Shown piece after piece: positions 1 through 6,330 of a stretch of 10,774 nucleotides of DNA. The stretch lies in assembly GCA_025462805.1 (NCBI GenBank), contig JAOAPJ010000152.1:1-10774 (forward strand). Direction: 5' to 3'. This stretch comes from Acidobacteriaceae bacterium (GTDB lineage Bacteria > Acidobacteriota > Terriglobia > Terriglobales > Acidobacteriaceae). The position numbers and the translations under genes are program-made. Each line of letters opens with the position of its first letter. The stretch's first letter is position 1. Below the pieces are notes generated by a model, which saw nothing but the letters and a program-made list of their open reading frames with translations, did not search any database and was not told where the DNA came from.

Positions 1-2246
1 GCCTCACCCTTCTCGCTGATCAGAATCCGTTTCAGCCGCTGGCGCTCTTCATCCGACCAGATCTTGCGCGAGACGCCGATATGATTCACGGTCGGCATAA
101 ACACCAGAAAGCGCCCCGGCAGGGCGATGTGGCTGGTGATACGCGCACCCTTCTTCGCGATCGGCTCCTTGGCAATCTGGACCAGGATCTCCTGGCCTTG
201 CTTCAGCAGCTCGGAGATGATCGGCAGGTCGCTGGTCTGTGCGGACTGACGCCGCCCATTGCGGCCACGGCCACGGCGTTCACGACCGCCGCGTTGCCGA
301 TCATCGCGGCCACCGCGCCGCGGGGAGGGCGCTTCCTCCTCACCGGCGACAGCCACCGCAGGCTGCTCGCCTTCGGCCACCTCATCCTCTTCGTCGCTGT
401 CTTCGAAGTCATCGTCGTCGCTCGAGGTCACCTCGCGATCAATATGCGCATCGCGGATCACCTCGCCGATCTCCGACCCGCCAGCCATCTGGGTCTCTTC
501 CTCCACCAGATCACTCAAGTCGTGATCGTCTTCATGAGAGGCGTGCTCCGGGAGTGGCGCGAAGTCGTACTCCTCCTCATCAATGACCTCTTCTTCCACC
601 TGTCCATCGCCGGGCGTGAACGCGCGCAGATGATCCAGAGCGGCGGACTCGTGCGTCGGCTCTGCATGCGTCTCATGATGGATCTCGTGGTCGTGTTGCT
701 CAACCTCTAGCTGTCCTTCCGCTCCATTCAGGATTCCCCCACGCGGAGAAACGTCACGCTCGTGGGCGGACTGAGGGGCTGTTTCCACGGCATGGTGCGC
801 AGGTTCGGGCTGCTCAAAGCCCTGCGTGGTTTCACTCACCTGAGCCTCACCACTTGGGCTCTCCTGTTTTTCTGCCGGTTCAGGGTCACGGCCGAAGAGC
901 GATGAGAGCCGGAACTCGCTGGGAGAGGAGAGATCCACACGGTGCGACGCAGACGCGTTCTCCGGGTCGAACTCCTGCGTCTCCTCCGTCTCTTCCCGTC
1001 CCAGAGGCGCAGGGGCTTCCACAGCATGAGTTTCACTGCCAAATGAGGCCGCGTGTTTCTCGCTATGGGCCGGAGGAAACTCCGTGTCGATGGGCGCATG
1101 TTCGCTGCTCACGGCTTGCAGTTCGCCTATCGGCTCGGCAAAAACGGGTTCGGGTGACGAGCGTTCGGCCACGCCAGACTGGGAGATGTCTCCGGAGGTC
1201 GGCTCGGCAAAAACTCGTCGGGAAGAGGCTGCCTCCGATGCAGCCTGTGAGCCGCGTTCAGCGAACTCCTTGTGGCGCGAGAGCGATTCCCCGGGCATTG
1301 CCACGCTGACACCGTCCCACTCGATGGGGTGTTCGACCAGGGTGGACGGCCGGACCGTCACCTGCGCCGATTGCACCGGGCGCTCCTCGCGCGGTGTCTT
1401 GGTTGGATCTTCGCCCGCCGCGGGCTGCTGACCGTACTTCTGCAGCGCTTCTCCAGGCAGGGTGATGACTGGTCCTCGCCCCCGCCGCCCTTCGGATCGG
1501 GACTGCTCGCGGACGGGCTGCTCAGCGCGCCTGCGCGCCTCCGGCTCGAACGACTCGGGGGCCGCCTCAGCCTCGATCGATAGGGAGCCGGAAGCAACGG
1601 AGCTGGCCGGCCCTCGGTCGCTTGCATTGCCCTCCGCGCTTTTGCGGACGCTCTCCTCAGCACCGCCCTCGCGCGGCCCGCGAACTCCGGCACGACGGCG
1701 GCCACGCCGTCCACGCCACCGGCGGGTTCCCTGCTCGAATTCGTCCTGCCCTTGTCCTTCGGCGGACGGCTCGCCTTCCGCTTCGGCGAGAGCGCTTCCC
1801 TCCGGCTCGATGCTCAAAGGAGCCGCTGCCGCTGGCCTCTCTTGGCCACGATCCTGATTCCTGTCTTGGCTCCTATCTTGGCCTCGGCCACGCCGTCCCT
1901 GACGGCCCTCGCTGCGGCCACCCTCAGCGCGACCACCCTCCGGACGCTCGCCCTCGACGCGTTCCTTGCGGCCCCCGCCACCCTGTTTCACTCCCTCGTA
2001 TTCTTCGGAGTCCTCCTGCTCTTCCAGGAAGTCGGTGACGTACAGGAAAGCATCCCGCTCCAGGCCGAGGTCGACAAATGCCGACTGCATGCCGGGCAGC
2101 ACACGCGTTACTTTGCCTTTGTAGATGGAGCCCGCAAGCGTGTACTCATTCTCGCGTTCGTAGTAGATCTCGGTGAGTTGATCGTCCTCGACGATAGCCA
2201 ACCGCGTCTCATGCGGCGTGCTCGAGATGCAAATCTCTTTTGCCAT
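1..2246 (-). CDS. rng: Ribonuclease E/G family protein, 5' part (S1 domain with giant insertion); runs off left edge
   Basis: Rne/Rng endoribonucleases cut single-stranded A/U-rich RNA in mRNA decay and rRNA/tRNA processing. I translated the minus strand from the ATG at 2246 to base 3: 748 codons, no stop. Residues 1-76 match the start of the family S1 RNA-binding domain (ETRLAIVEDDQLTEIYYER, GSIYKGKVTRVLPGMQSAFV, then GLERDAFLYVTDF). The domain resumes at about 676-748 (ISELLKQGQEILVQIAKEP, KKGARITSHIALPGRFLVFM, HIGVSRKI). In E. coli RNase G or E these halves are joined by only some tens of residues; here about 600 intervene. The insert has RGG-like Arg/Gly patches at about 93-137, 175-192, 250-258 and 643-667, acidic runs at about 569-580 and 609-628, and a His-rich part near 538-552. 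The DNase-I-like catalytic domain and Zn-link lie outside the window. AGAGG sits 4 nt before the ATG. It follows rodA after a 395-nt gap. The family is certain; RNase G rather than E is a context-based name. Confidence 0.93.
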   Translation of the reverse strand, partial: MAKEICISSTPHETRLAIVEDDQLTEIYYERENEYTLAGSIYKGKVTRVLPGMQSAFVDLGLERDAFLYVTDFLEEQEDSEEYEGVKQGGGGRKERVEGERPEGGRAEGGRSEGRQGRRGRGQDRSQDRNQDRGQERPAAAAPLSIEPEGSALAEAEGEPSAEGQGQDEFEQGTRRWRGRRGRRRAGVRGPREGGAEESVRKSAEGNASDRGPASSVASGSLSIEAEAAPESFEPEARRRAEQPVREQSRSEGRRGRGPVITLPGEALQKYGQQPAAGEDPTKTPREERPVQSAQVTVRPSTLVEHPIEWDGVSVAMPGESLSRHKEFAERGSQAASEAASSRRVFAEPTSGDISQSGVAERSSPEPVFAEPIGELQAVSSEHAPIDTEFPPAHSEKHAASFGSETHAVEAPAPLGREETEETQEFDPENASASHRVDLSSPSEFRLSSLFGRDPEPAEKQESPSGEAQVSETTQGFEQPEPAHHAVETAPQSAHERDVSPRGGILNGAEGQLEVEQHDHEIHHETHAEPTHESAALDHLRAFTPGDGQVEEEVIDEEEYDFAPLPEHASHEDDHDLSDLVEEETQMAGGSEIGEVIRDAHIDREVTSSDDDDFEDSDEEDEVAEGEQPAVAVAGEEEAPSPRRGGRDDRQRGGRERRGRGRNGRRQSAQTSDLPIISELLKQGQEILVQIAKEPIAKKGARITSHIALPGRFLVFMPTVNHIGVSRKIWSDEERQRLKRILISEKGE

Positions 2247-2250
2247 ACTG

Positions 2251-2255
2251 CCTCT
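2251..2255 (-). promoter_or_regulatory. Ribosome-binding site of rng
   Basis: The minus strand reads AGAGG at 2255-2251, four bases before the ATG at 2246. The spacing is slightly short, but this ATG is the only start that precedes the conserved S1-domain N-terminus, so it fixes the start. Confidence 0.55.
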
Positions 2256-2457
2256 TTCTTGCCCGGGGCGGTTTCTCGCCGGGGCAGCAGACGAGGCAGA
2301 TCAGAACAGGACGAATCCCGTTCCCGGTGTACCGGACCGAAGTGCCGGGGAGGACAAGTAAAGACTGGGGAGAGCCGGCGTGATTCCGCAGGGGAGCGAA
2401 GGCAGCACACTGGCTTGCCGCCGCTCACTGAAAAAATCGCTTGTGCTGGGGCTTTCC

Positions 2458-2524
2458 ACGCGCAAAGAGTTTGTGACCTCTCCTACCCGATTGTGGGGCG
2501 GGGTCGTTCCCCGTCTCTGCGCGT
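2458..2524 (-). repeat. Inverted repeat with internal hairpin in the rng leader
   Basis: On the plus strand ACGCGCA (2458-2464) is perfectly complementary to TGCGCGT (2518-2524). After a two-base AA bulge the stem continues with GAG (2467-2469) against CTC (2515-2517), giving 10 pairs. Inside lies a 5-bp hairpin CGGGG/CCCCG (2499-2513) and a possible CCC/GGG pairing beside it, so a three-way junction in the rng leader RNA is plausible. No T tract follows directly, so it does not look like an intrinsic terminator. Confidence 0.5.
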
Positions 2525-2576
2525 TCATTCCTGATCCTGCCCGGCCCCGGGTGATCCGCCTGGCCGGTTTCAATTT

Positions 2577-2632
2577 AAAAAATTCCTGCAATCCTTCCGG
2601 TGGCTGCCGGAGTTCTCCCGGCGGGCACCGCC
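2577..2632 (-). terminator. Possible weak terminator after rodA
   Basis: About 10 nt past the rodA stop the minus strand forms GGCGG-TGC-CCGCC (2632-2620), then CCGG-CAGCCA-CCGG (2610-2597), with T6 at 2582-2577. The T tract lies about 14 nt beyond the last stem, too far for a textbook intrinsic terminator. It could act as a partial terminator, an RNA-processing site or a 3'-end stabiliser that lowers read-through into rng. Confidence 0.2.
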
Positions 2633-2641
2633 TGACACTTG

Positions 2642-3733
2642 CTAGTTCACGAACCGGTTCATCCGGACATTCATCACAATGCCCAACGCAAGGAACGTGA
2701 ACAGTACCGAAGATCCGCCATAGCTCATGAGCGGCAGCGGAATTCCGGTTACGGGCATCAGCCCCACGACCATCCCTACGTTGACCGCGATCTGAAAGAT
2801 GAGCACTGCGACGATGCCCATGATCAGCAAGGTGCCGGAGAGGTCTGCGGCTGTCTGAGCATTTTGTATCAAACGCATCAGTATGAAGAAGTATAGCAGC
2901 AGGACAAAGACGGCACCGATGAAGCCGTGCTCCTCGCTCCAGGCGGCGAAGATGAAGTCTGTGTAGGGGATAGGCAGAAAGTCGCCTTGCGTCTGCGTAC
3001 CCTTGGCGACGCCGCGGCCCCACACCCCCCCATCTCCGACAGCAATCAGCGATTGGCGAATCTGGTAGCCCGACCCGCGCGGGTCCTCCTCGGGCGAGAT
3101 GAAGCTGGTCAGGCGGGCCTTCTGGTAGGGCTTCAGCCCCGCCTTCCAGATGGGGACGATCAGCATCAGGCCGGCAGTGACGATGATCAACGCCTTCTTC
3201 CAACTGATGCCGCCCAGGAAAAGCCCGATCAAGAGCACAGGGATATAGGTGAGGGCCGTGCCCAGGTCCGGCTGCTTCAGCACCAGCGCCATCGGGAAGC
3301 CAACCAGCAGGAAGGCCTTTCCGATGTCCTTCCAATCCAGCTCCCGGCCTGCCATGCTGGTGAAATACCGGGCCACCGCCACGATCAGGATCAGCTTGAC
3401 CCACTCTGACGGCTGAAAGTGAATACCACCCACACGGATCCATCGACGCGCACCCAGCACCTTCTGGCCCACAGCCAGCACCGCAACCAGAGATACGATG
3501 CAGAAAACGTAGATCCAATGGATCACGTCCAGCAGCACGTGATAGTCAATGAACGAGAGCAGCAGCATAGCCGCCGAGCCGCCCACCAGCCACAGCACCT
3601 GCTTGCTCTCGAAGCCATGGAACTTGGTGTTGATGGTCGCCGAGTAGATCTCGAGCACGCTCAGGGCTGACATCAGGAACACCAGTCCCATCAGCACCCA
3701 GTCGAAGTCGCGCAAGCGCAGAAAACGTTGCAT
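2642..3733 (-). CDS. rodA: RodA, SEDS-family peptidoglycan glycosyltransferase
   Basis: RodA is the polytopic membrane glycosyltransferase that polymerises lipid II into glycan strands for cell elongation, paired with PBP2. The 363-residue product has the expected series of hydrophobic helices and the SEDS signatures: GARRWIRVGGIHFQPSEWVK (residues 94-113, with conserved Glu110), KQPDLGTAL (153-161), GDFLPIPYTDFIFA (250-263, Asp259 being the essential extracellular acidic residue of the family) and PVTGIPLPLMSYGGSS (327-342). I chose the ATG at 3733: it lies one base after the mrdA stop, GGAGGG is 10 nt upstream, and the protein then begins directly before the first helix. A longer reading from 3769 adds 12 residues, overlaps mrdA by 35 nt and has no ribosome-binding site. 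Length is normal for RodA (about 360-420). It is the last clearly operonic gene before the rng leader. Confidence 0.95.
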   Translation of the reverse strand: MQRFLRLRDFDWVLMGLVFLMSALSVLEIYSATINTKFHGFESKQVLWLVGGSAAMLLLSFIDYHVLLDVIHWIYVFCIVSLVAVLAVGQKVLGARRWIRVGGIHFQPSEWVKLILIVAVARYFTSMAGRELDWKDIGKAFLLVGFPMALVLKQPDLGTALTYIPVLLIGLFLGGISWKKALIIVTAGLMLIVPIWKAGLKPYQKARLTSFISPEEDPRGSGYQIRQSLIAVGDGGVWGRGVAKGTQTQGDFLPIPYTDFIFAAWSEEHGFIGAVFVLLLYFFILMRLIQNAQTAADLSGTLLIMGIVAVLIFQIAVNVGMVVGLMPVTGIPLPLMSYGGSSVLFTFLALGIVMNVRMNRFVN

Positions 3734-3734
3734 G

Positions 3735-5795
3735 TTATCGAGTCCCTCCGGCAGTCCGTGCGGCCGCATCGCTCAGGAAGAAGTGGCCGCCCCGTACCGC
3801 AGCCAGCGCCTTGGCGTCCTGCGCCCGGATCGGCTTCACACGCCTTCCGCCGAGCGCGTCAGGCGCCGCCGGGTTCGACCAGATCGCGCCTACTTCGACC
3901 GGCTTGCCGCCAGCTTTGGGAGGCGCCTCCGCCGTCGGCTGGCCCGCGGGAGTGGCTGGCTTAGGCGCAGCCAAAGGGAGCAGATTGTTCTCCAGGCGAC
4001 GCTGCTTGTTGACGTAGGCACCGATGATCTGGGCCGCCAAACGGCCTGCCAGACGGCCGTGTTCGCCGCCCTCGAACAGCGTGCACACCACGATTTCCGG
4101 ATTCCGCCGCGGGGTCACGCCCACAAACCAGGCATTATCTTTCATGGACGCGCCACCCCCCATCCGCCCTTTGAACTCGTTACTGACCACCTGCGCACTG
4201 CCCGTCTTGCCGGCAAAATCAACTCCGTCCAGGTGGGCGCTGGGGGAAGTTCCCTCTGGCTGGGTCACCTCGAACATCGCGTCTGTGATCTTCTGCCAGG
4301 CTTCGGCGCTCAGCGGGAAGGTCGAGTCGCCTGAACCGGGGTAGGAGTCGACCATGGCCTGGCGATAGGTAGGCGGCAATTGATCCTGCATCACCACGTG
4401 GGGCCGCTTGAGCACGCCCCCGGAGGCAATGCCCGCGATCGCCCGCGCCATTTGCACCGGCGTGGCTGCCACCGCGCCCTGGCCGATGCCAACCGAGATC
4501 ACCTCGCCCGCGTACCACTTCTCGTGGAAGGTCTTCATCTTCCACTCCTCGGACGGCATCACGCCCGCCACCTCGTTCGGCAGGTCGATCCCCGTCCTTT
4601 GACCGAGCCCGAGGGCGTGCGCCCATTTGGCAATCTTCTCGATGCCCAATCGTTCGGCCAGCGTGTAGAAGTAGGTGTCGCATGACTGATAAATGCCCTT
4701 GGTCAGCTCCACCCCTCCGTGTCCGCCGTGAAGCCAGCACTTGAAGAAGCGACCATAGAACGTACCTCCGCCGGGGCAGTTGACGTGCAACGTCTGCGCG
4801 ACACCCTCTTGCATGCCGGCGACCGACATAATGATCTTGAAGGTCGAGCCCGGCGCCAGCTGCGCCTGAATAGCCTTATTCAGCAGTGGATGGTTAGGGT
4901 CGGTAATCAGCTTGGCCCAGGTATCCCGGGAGATGTGTACGGCAAAGTCGTTCGGGTCGAACGCTGGCCGGCTGACCATGGCCAGTACCTCGCCCGTATG
5001 CGGGTCGATCGCGATCACAGCGCCATTTTTGTTCCCCAGCGCCTGCTCTGCGGCGCGCTGAATATCGATGTCGATCGTTAGCTTCAGATCCTTGCCCGGT
5101 ATCGCATGCTCGAAGCCGAGCCGCCCCACCTCGCGACCGTGGCTGTCCACCAGAACGTCGCGCGAGCCGTCGGTGCCGCGCAGCATCGCGTCATAGCTCT
5201 CCTCCACGCCCGAGCGGCCCACCACGTCTCCAGGCTCGTAGTAGGCGTACTTGGACTGGTTCAGCATGTCTTCGCTGACCTCACCGGTGTAGCCAATCAA
5301 ATTGGCGGCGAAGCCGTCGCGAGGATAGAGCCGGCGCTGCACGTCGATGGTTTCCAACTCGGGTAACTCATCGCGATGCGCCTCGATGAACTCCTTCTCA
5401 TCTGGAGTGATGTCGCTCTTCAGCGGCAGCGGCTGATACTTCGGCGCGCTGCGATACCGTACCAGCACCGCGCGAACCTGGTCCTCCGTCATATGGAGGC
5501 CGCGCGCGATCTTCGGCAGATCCGCGTCGATCGACTGCGTCTGGTCGGGTACAAGGAAGCAGGAGACCGATGGATAATTGTCCACCAGCAGGCGGCCTTC
5601 GCGATCGAAGAGGCGGCCGCGCGGGGCCAGGATAGGCACCTTGCGGACGCGATTGGCCTCCGCCAGTTCGCGGTAGTTGGTCGCACCCAGAATCTGTAAC
5701 CGCCACAGACCTGTGATGAGTATGGCGAGGATGGCGACGATGGCATACTGCACCACCGCGAGCTTGAGCGCCGGTGTCTTCTCCTCTCGCATCAT
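3735..5795 (-). CDS. mrdA: Penicillin-binding protein 2, elongasome D,D-transpeptidase
   Basis: PBP2 is the class B transpeptidase that crosslinks new peptidoglycan in the lateral wall, working with RodA under MreBCD control. The 686-residue protein has a short cytoplasmic start and one signal-anchor helix (about 13-36), the dimerisation/pedestal region with RGRLFDREGRLLVDN (59-73), and the transpeptidase domain. Catalytic motifs are all present: SXXK as S317-T-F-K320, the second motif as S371-C-D373 (SxD, as usual for PBP2), and K530-T-G532. Cys340, Cys353, His356 and His359 between the first two motifs may bind a metal; that is inference. After about residue 600 comes an Ala/Pro-rich tail of about 85 residues, beyond the usual domain end. 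The start (5795, or 5792 since the first two codons are ATG) is supported by a strong GAGGGTGATC site overlapping the mreD stop. The rodA start follows its stop by one base. Confidence 0.95.
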   Translation of the reverse strand: MMREEKTPALKLAVVQYAIVAILAILITGLWRLQILGATNYRELAEANRVRKVPILAPRGRLFDREGRLLVDNYPSVSCFLVPDQTQSIDADLPKIARGLHMTEDQVRAVLVRYRSAPKYQPLPLKSDITPDEKEFIEAHRDELPELETIDVQRRLYPRDGFAANLIGYTGEVSEDMLNQSKYAYYEPGDVVGRSGVEESYDAMLRGTDGSRDVLVDSHGREVGRLGFEHAIPGKDLKLTIDIDIQRAAEQALGNKNGAVIAIDPHTGEVLAMVSRPAFDPNDFAVHISRDTWAKLITDPNHPLLNKAIQAQLAPGSTFKIIMSVAGMQEGVAQTLHVNCPGGGTFYGRFFKCWLHGGHGGVELTKGIYQSCDTYFYTLAERLGIEKIAKWAHALGLGQRTGIDLPNEVAGVMPSEEWKMKTFHEKWYAGEVISVGIGQGAVAATPVQMARAIAGIASGGVLKRPHVVMQDQLPPTYRQAMVDSYPGSGDSTFPLSAEAWQKITDAMFEVTQPEGTSPSAHLDGVDFAGKTGSAQVVSNEFKGRMGGGASMKDNAWFVGVTPRRNPEIVVCTLFEGGEHGRLAGRLAAQIIGAYVNKQRRLENNLLPLAAPKPATPAGQPTAEAPPKAGGKPVEVGAIWSNPAAPDALGGRRVKPIRAQDAKALAAVRGGHFFLSDAAARTAGGTR
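3744..3749 (-). promoter_or_regulatory. Ribosome-binding site of rodA inside the end of mrdA
   Basis: GGAGGG on the minus strand (3749-3744), 10 nt before the ATG at 3733 and within the last codons of mrdA. It decides the rodA start in favour of 3733 over 3769 and implies that ribosomes finishing mrdA can reinitiate at rodA. Confidence 0.65.
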
Positions 5796-5800
5796 GCCCG

Positions 5801-5810
5801 GATCACCCTC
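5801..5810 (-). promoter_or_regulatory. Strong ribosome-binding site of mrdA overlapping the mreD stop
   Basis: The minus strand reads GAGGGTGATC (5810-5801), close to the full complement of the 16S rRNA tail. It begins inside the mreD TGA stop (5811-5809) and ends 5 nt before the ATG at 5795. Overlap with the upstream stop codon points to translational coupling of mreD and mrdA. Confidence 0.65.
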
Positions 5811-6330
5811 AATCCCGCAGCCGCGTGCGATCCAGCACGGCGAACAGCACCACGCCGAGGATCACATTCACCGCGGCGCGCAGCAGTTGATGGAGCCAAC
5901 TCCACGCCAGCGGCTCCGCGATCAGATGACGCACGATGATCAGGTACAGGAACCGGTCCAGCACCGTGAAAGTGAAGATCATCAGCATGCGCGTGATCGG
6001 ATTATCGACATCGACCTTCATGCCAATGGAAGCGGCGAGAAAGCCGATTATCGTATTGGCAATCCCATGAATGCCGATCGGCCGGTGCGTCACGCCGTCT
6101 TGCAACAGCCCCACAATGGCGCCCGTGATCGAACCCGCGATCGGGCTACGCCGGGAGACGGCGAAATAGATCACCACCAGCAGTGGCAGATCGAAGATGT
6201 CCAGACGCGGGAACCGCAGGGGCAGGTAGGCCTGAAGGAAGACGGCCAGCAGCGGGGCTGCCAGCATGATGGGCCAGGGGAACTGCTGGATCTCCAGATC
6301 CCGGCGCGAGTTTGCCATCAAGACAGCCAT
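5809..6330 (-). CDS. mreD: MreD, rod shape-determining membrane protein
   Basis: MreD is a small polytopic inner-membrane protein that works with MreC to link cytoplasmic MreB to the PBP2-RodA synthase. The product has 173 residues (family about 160-180) and is strongly hydrophobic, with about five membrane segments (roughly 20-38, 45-60, 64-80, 86-103, 113-136, then 150-167). The segment RRSPIAGSITGAIVGLLQDG (60-79) with the following GIHGIANTIIGF matches the conserved central part of MreD. The ATG at 6330 shares its A with the mreC TAA stop, and GGGGAG lies about 11 nt upstream, so this start is preferred over the in-frame ATG at 6318. Sequence conservation in MreD is low, so gene order adds much of the confidence. 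Confidence 0.92.
   Translation of the reverse strand: MAVLMANSRRDLEIQQFPWPIMLAAPLLAVFLQAYLPLRFPRLDIFDLPLLVVIYFAVSRRSPIAGSITGAIVGLLQDGVTHRPIGIHGIANTIIGFLAASIGMKVDVDNPITRMLMIFTFTVLDRFLYLIIVRHLIAEPLAWSWLHQLLRAAVNVILGVVLFAVLDRTRLRD

Larger units (their letters stand above)
2247..2641 (-). other. 395-nt gene-free leader between rodA and rng
   Basis: No credible gene on either strand. Read on the minus strand (the direction of rng) it holds, in order: two short GC hairpins just after the rodA stop (2620-2632 and 2597-2610), a T6 tract (2582-2577), a larger inverted repeat (2524-2458) enclosing a GC hairpin, a second T6 tract (2436-2431), and an imperfect hairpin with a one-base bulge (2419-2401). 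No convincing -35/-10 pair was found, so rng may be transcribed by read-through from rodA or from an unrecognised promoter. The length and folding potential suggest a regulatory 5' untranslated region. E. coli rne is known to control its own level through a leader of similar length; transfer of that idea here is inference. Confidence 0.5.

Noticed and set aside
1..2246. Frameshift or assembly error as the explanation for the split RNase S1 domain
   Set aside because: Codon-by-codon translation gives one open frame with conserved sequence on both sides of the insert.
2431..2436. T6 tract on the minus strand as a terminator
   Set aside because: No stable stem lies immediately upstream on the transcribed strand.
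2301..2455. Possible leader peptide of about 50 codons from a TTG near 2455, after AGGAGAGG
   Set aside because: Non-ATG start, long spacing, and Ser/Pro/Leu-rich product with no recognisable feature; more likely chance in untranslated RNA.
1752..2534. Plus-strand reading frame of 260 codons opposite the start of rng
   Set aside because: Antisense to the conserved S1 N-terminus and its leader; the protein has no coherent features.
2301..3518. Minus-strand reading frame of 405 codons overlapping rodA and the rng leader
   Set aside because: It lies in another frame of rodA, which has clear SEDS motifs. Its own product has no domain and has the Arg/Pro/Gly-rich composition typical of off-frame GC-rich DNA.
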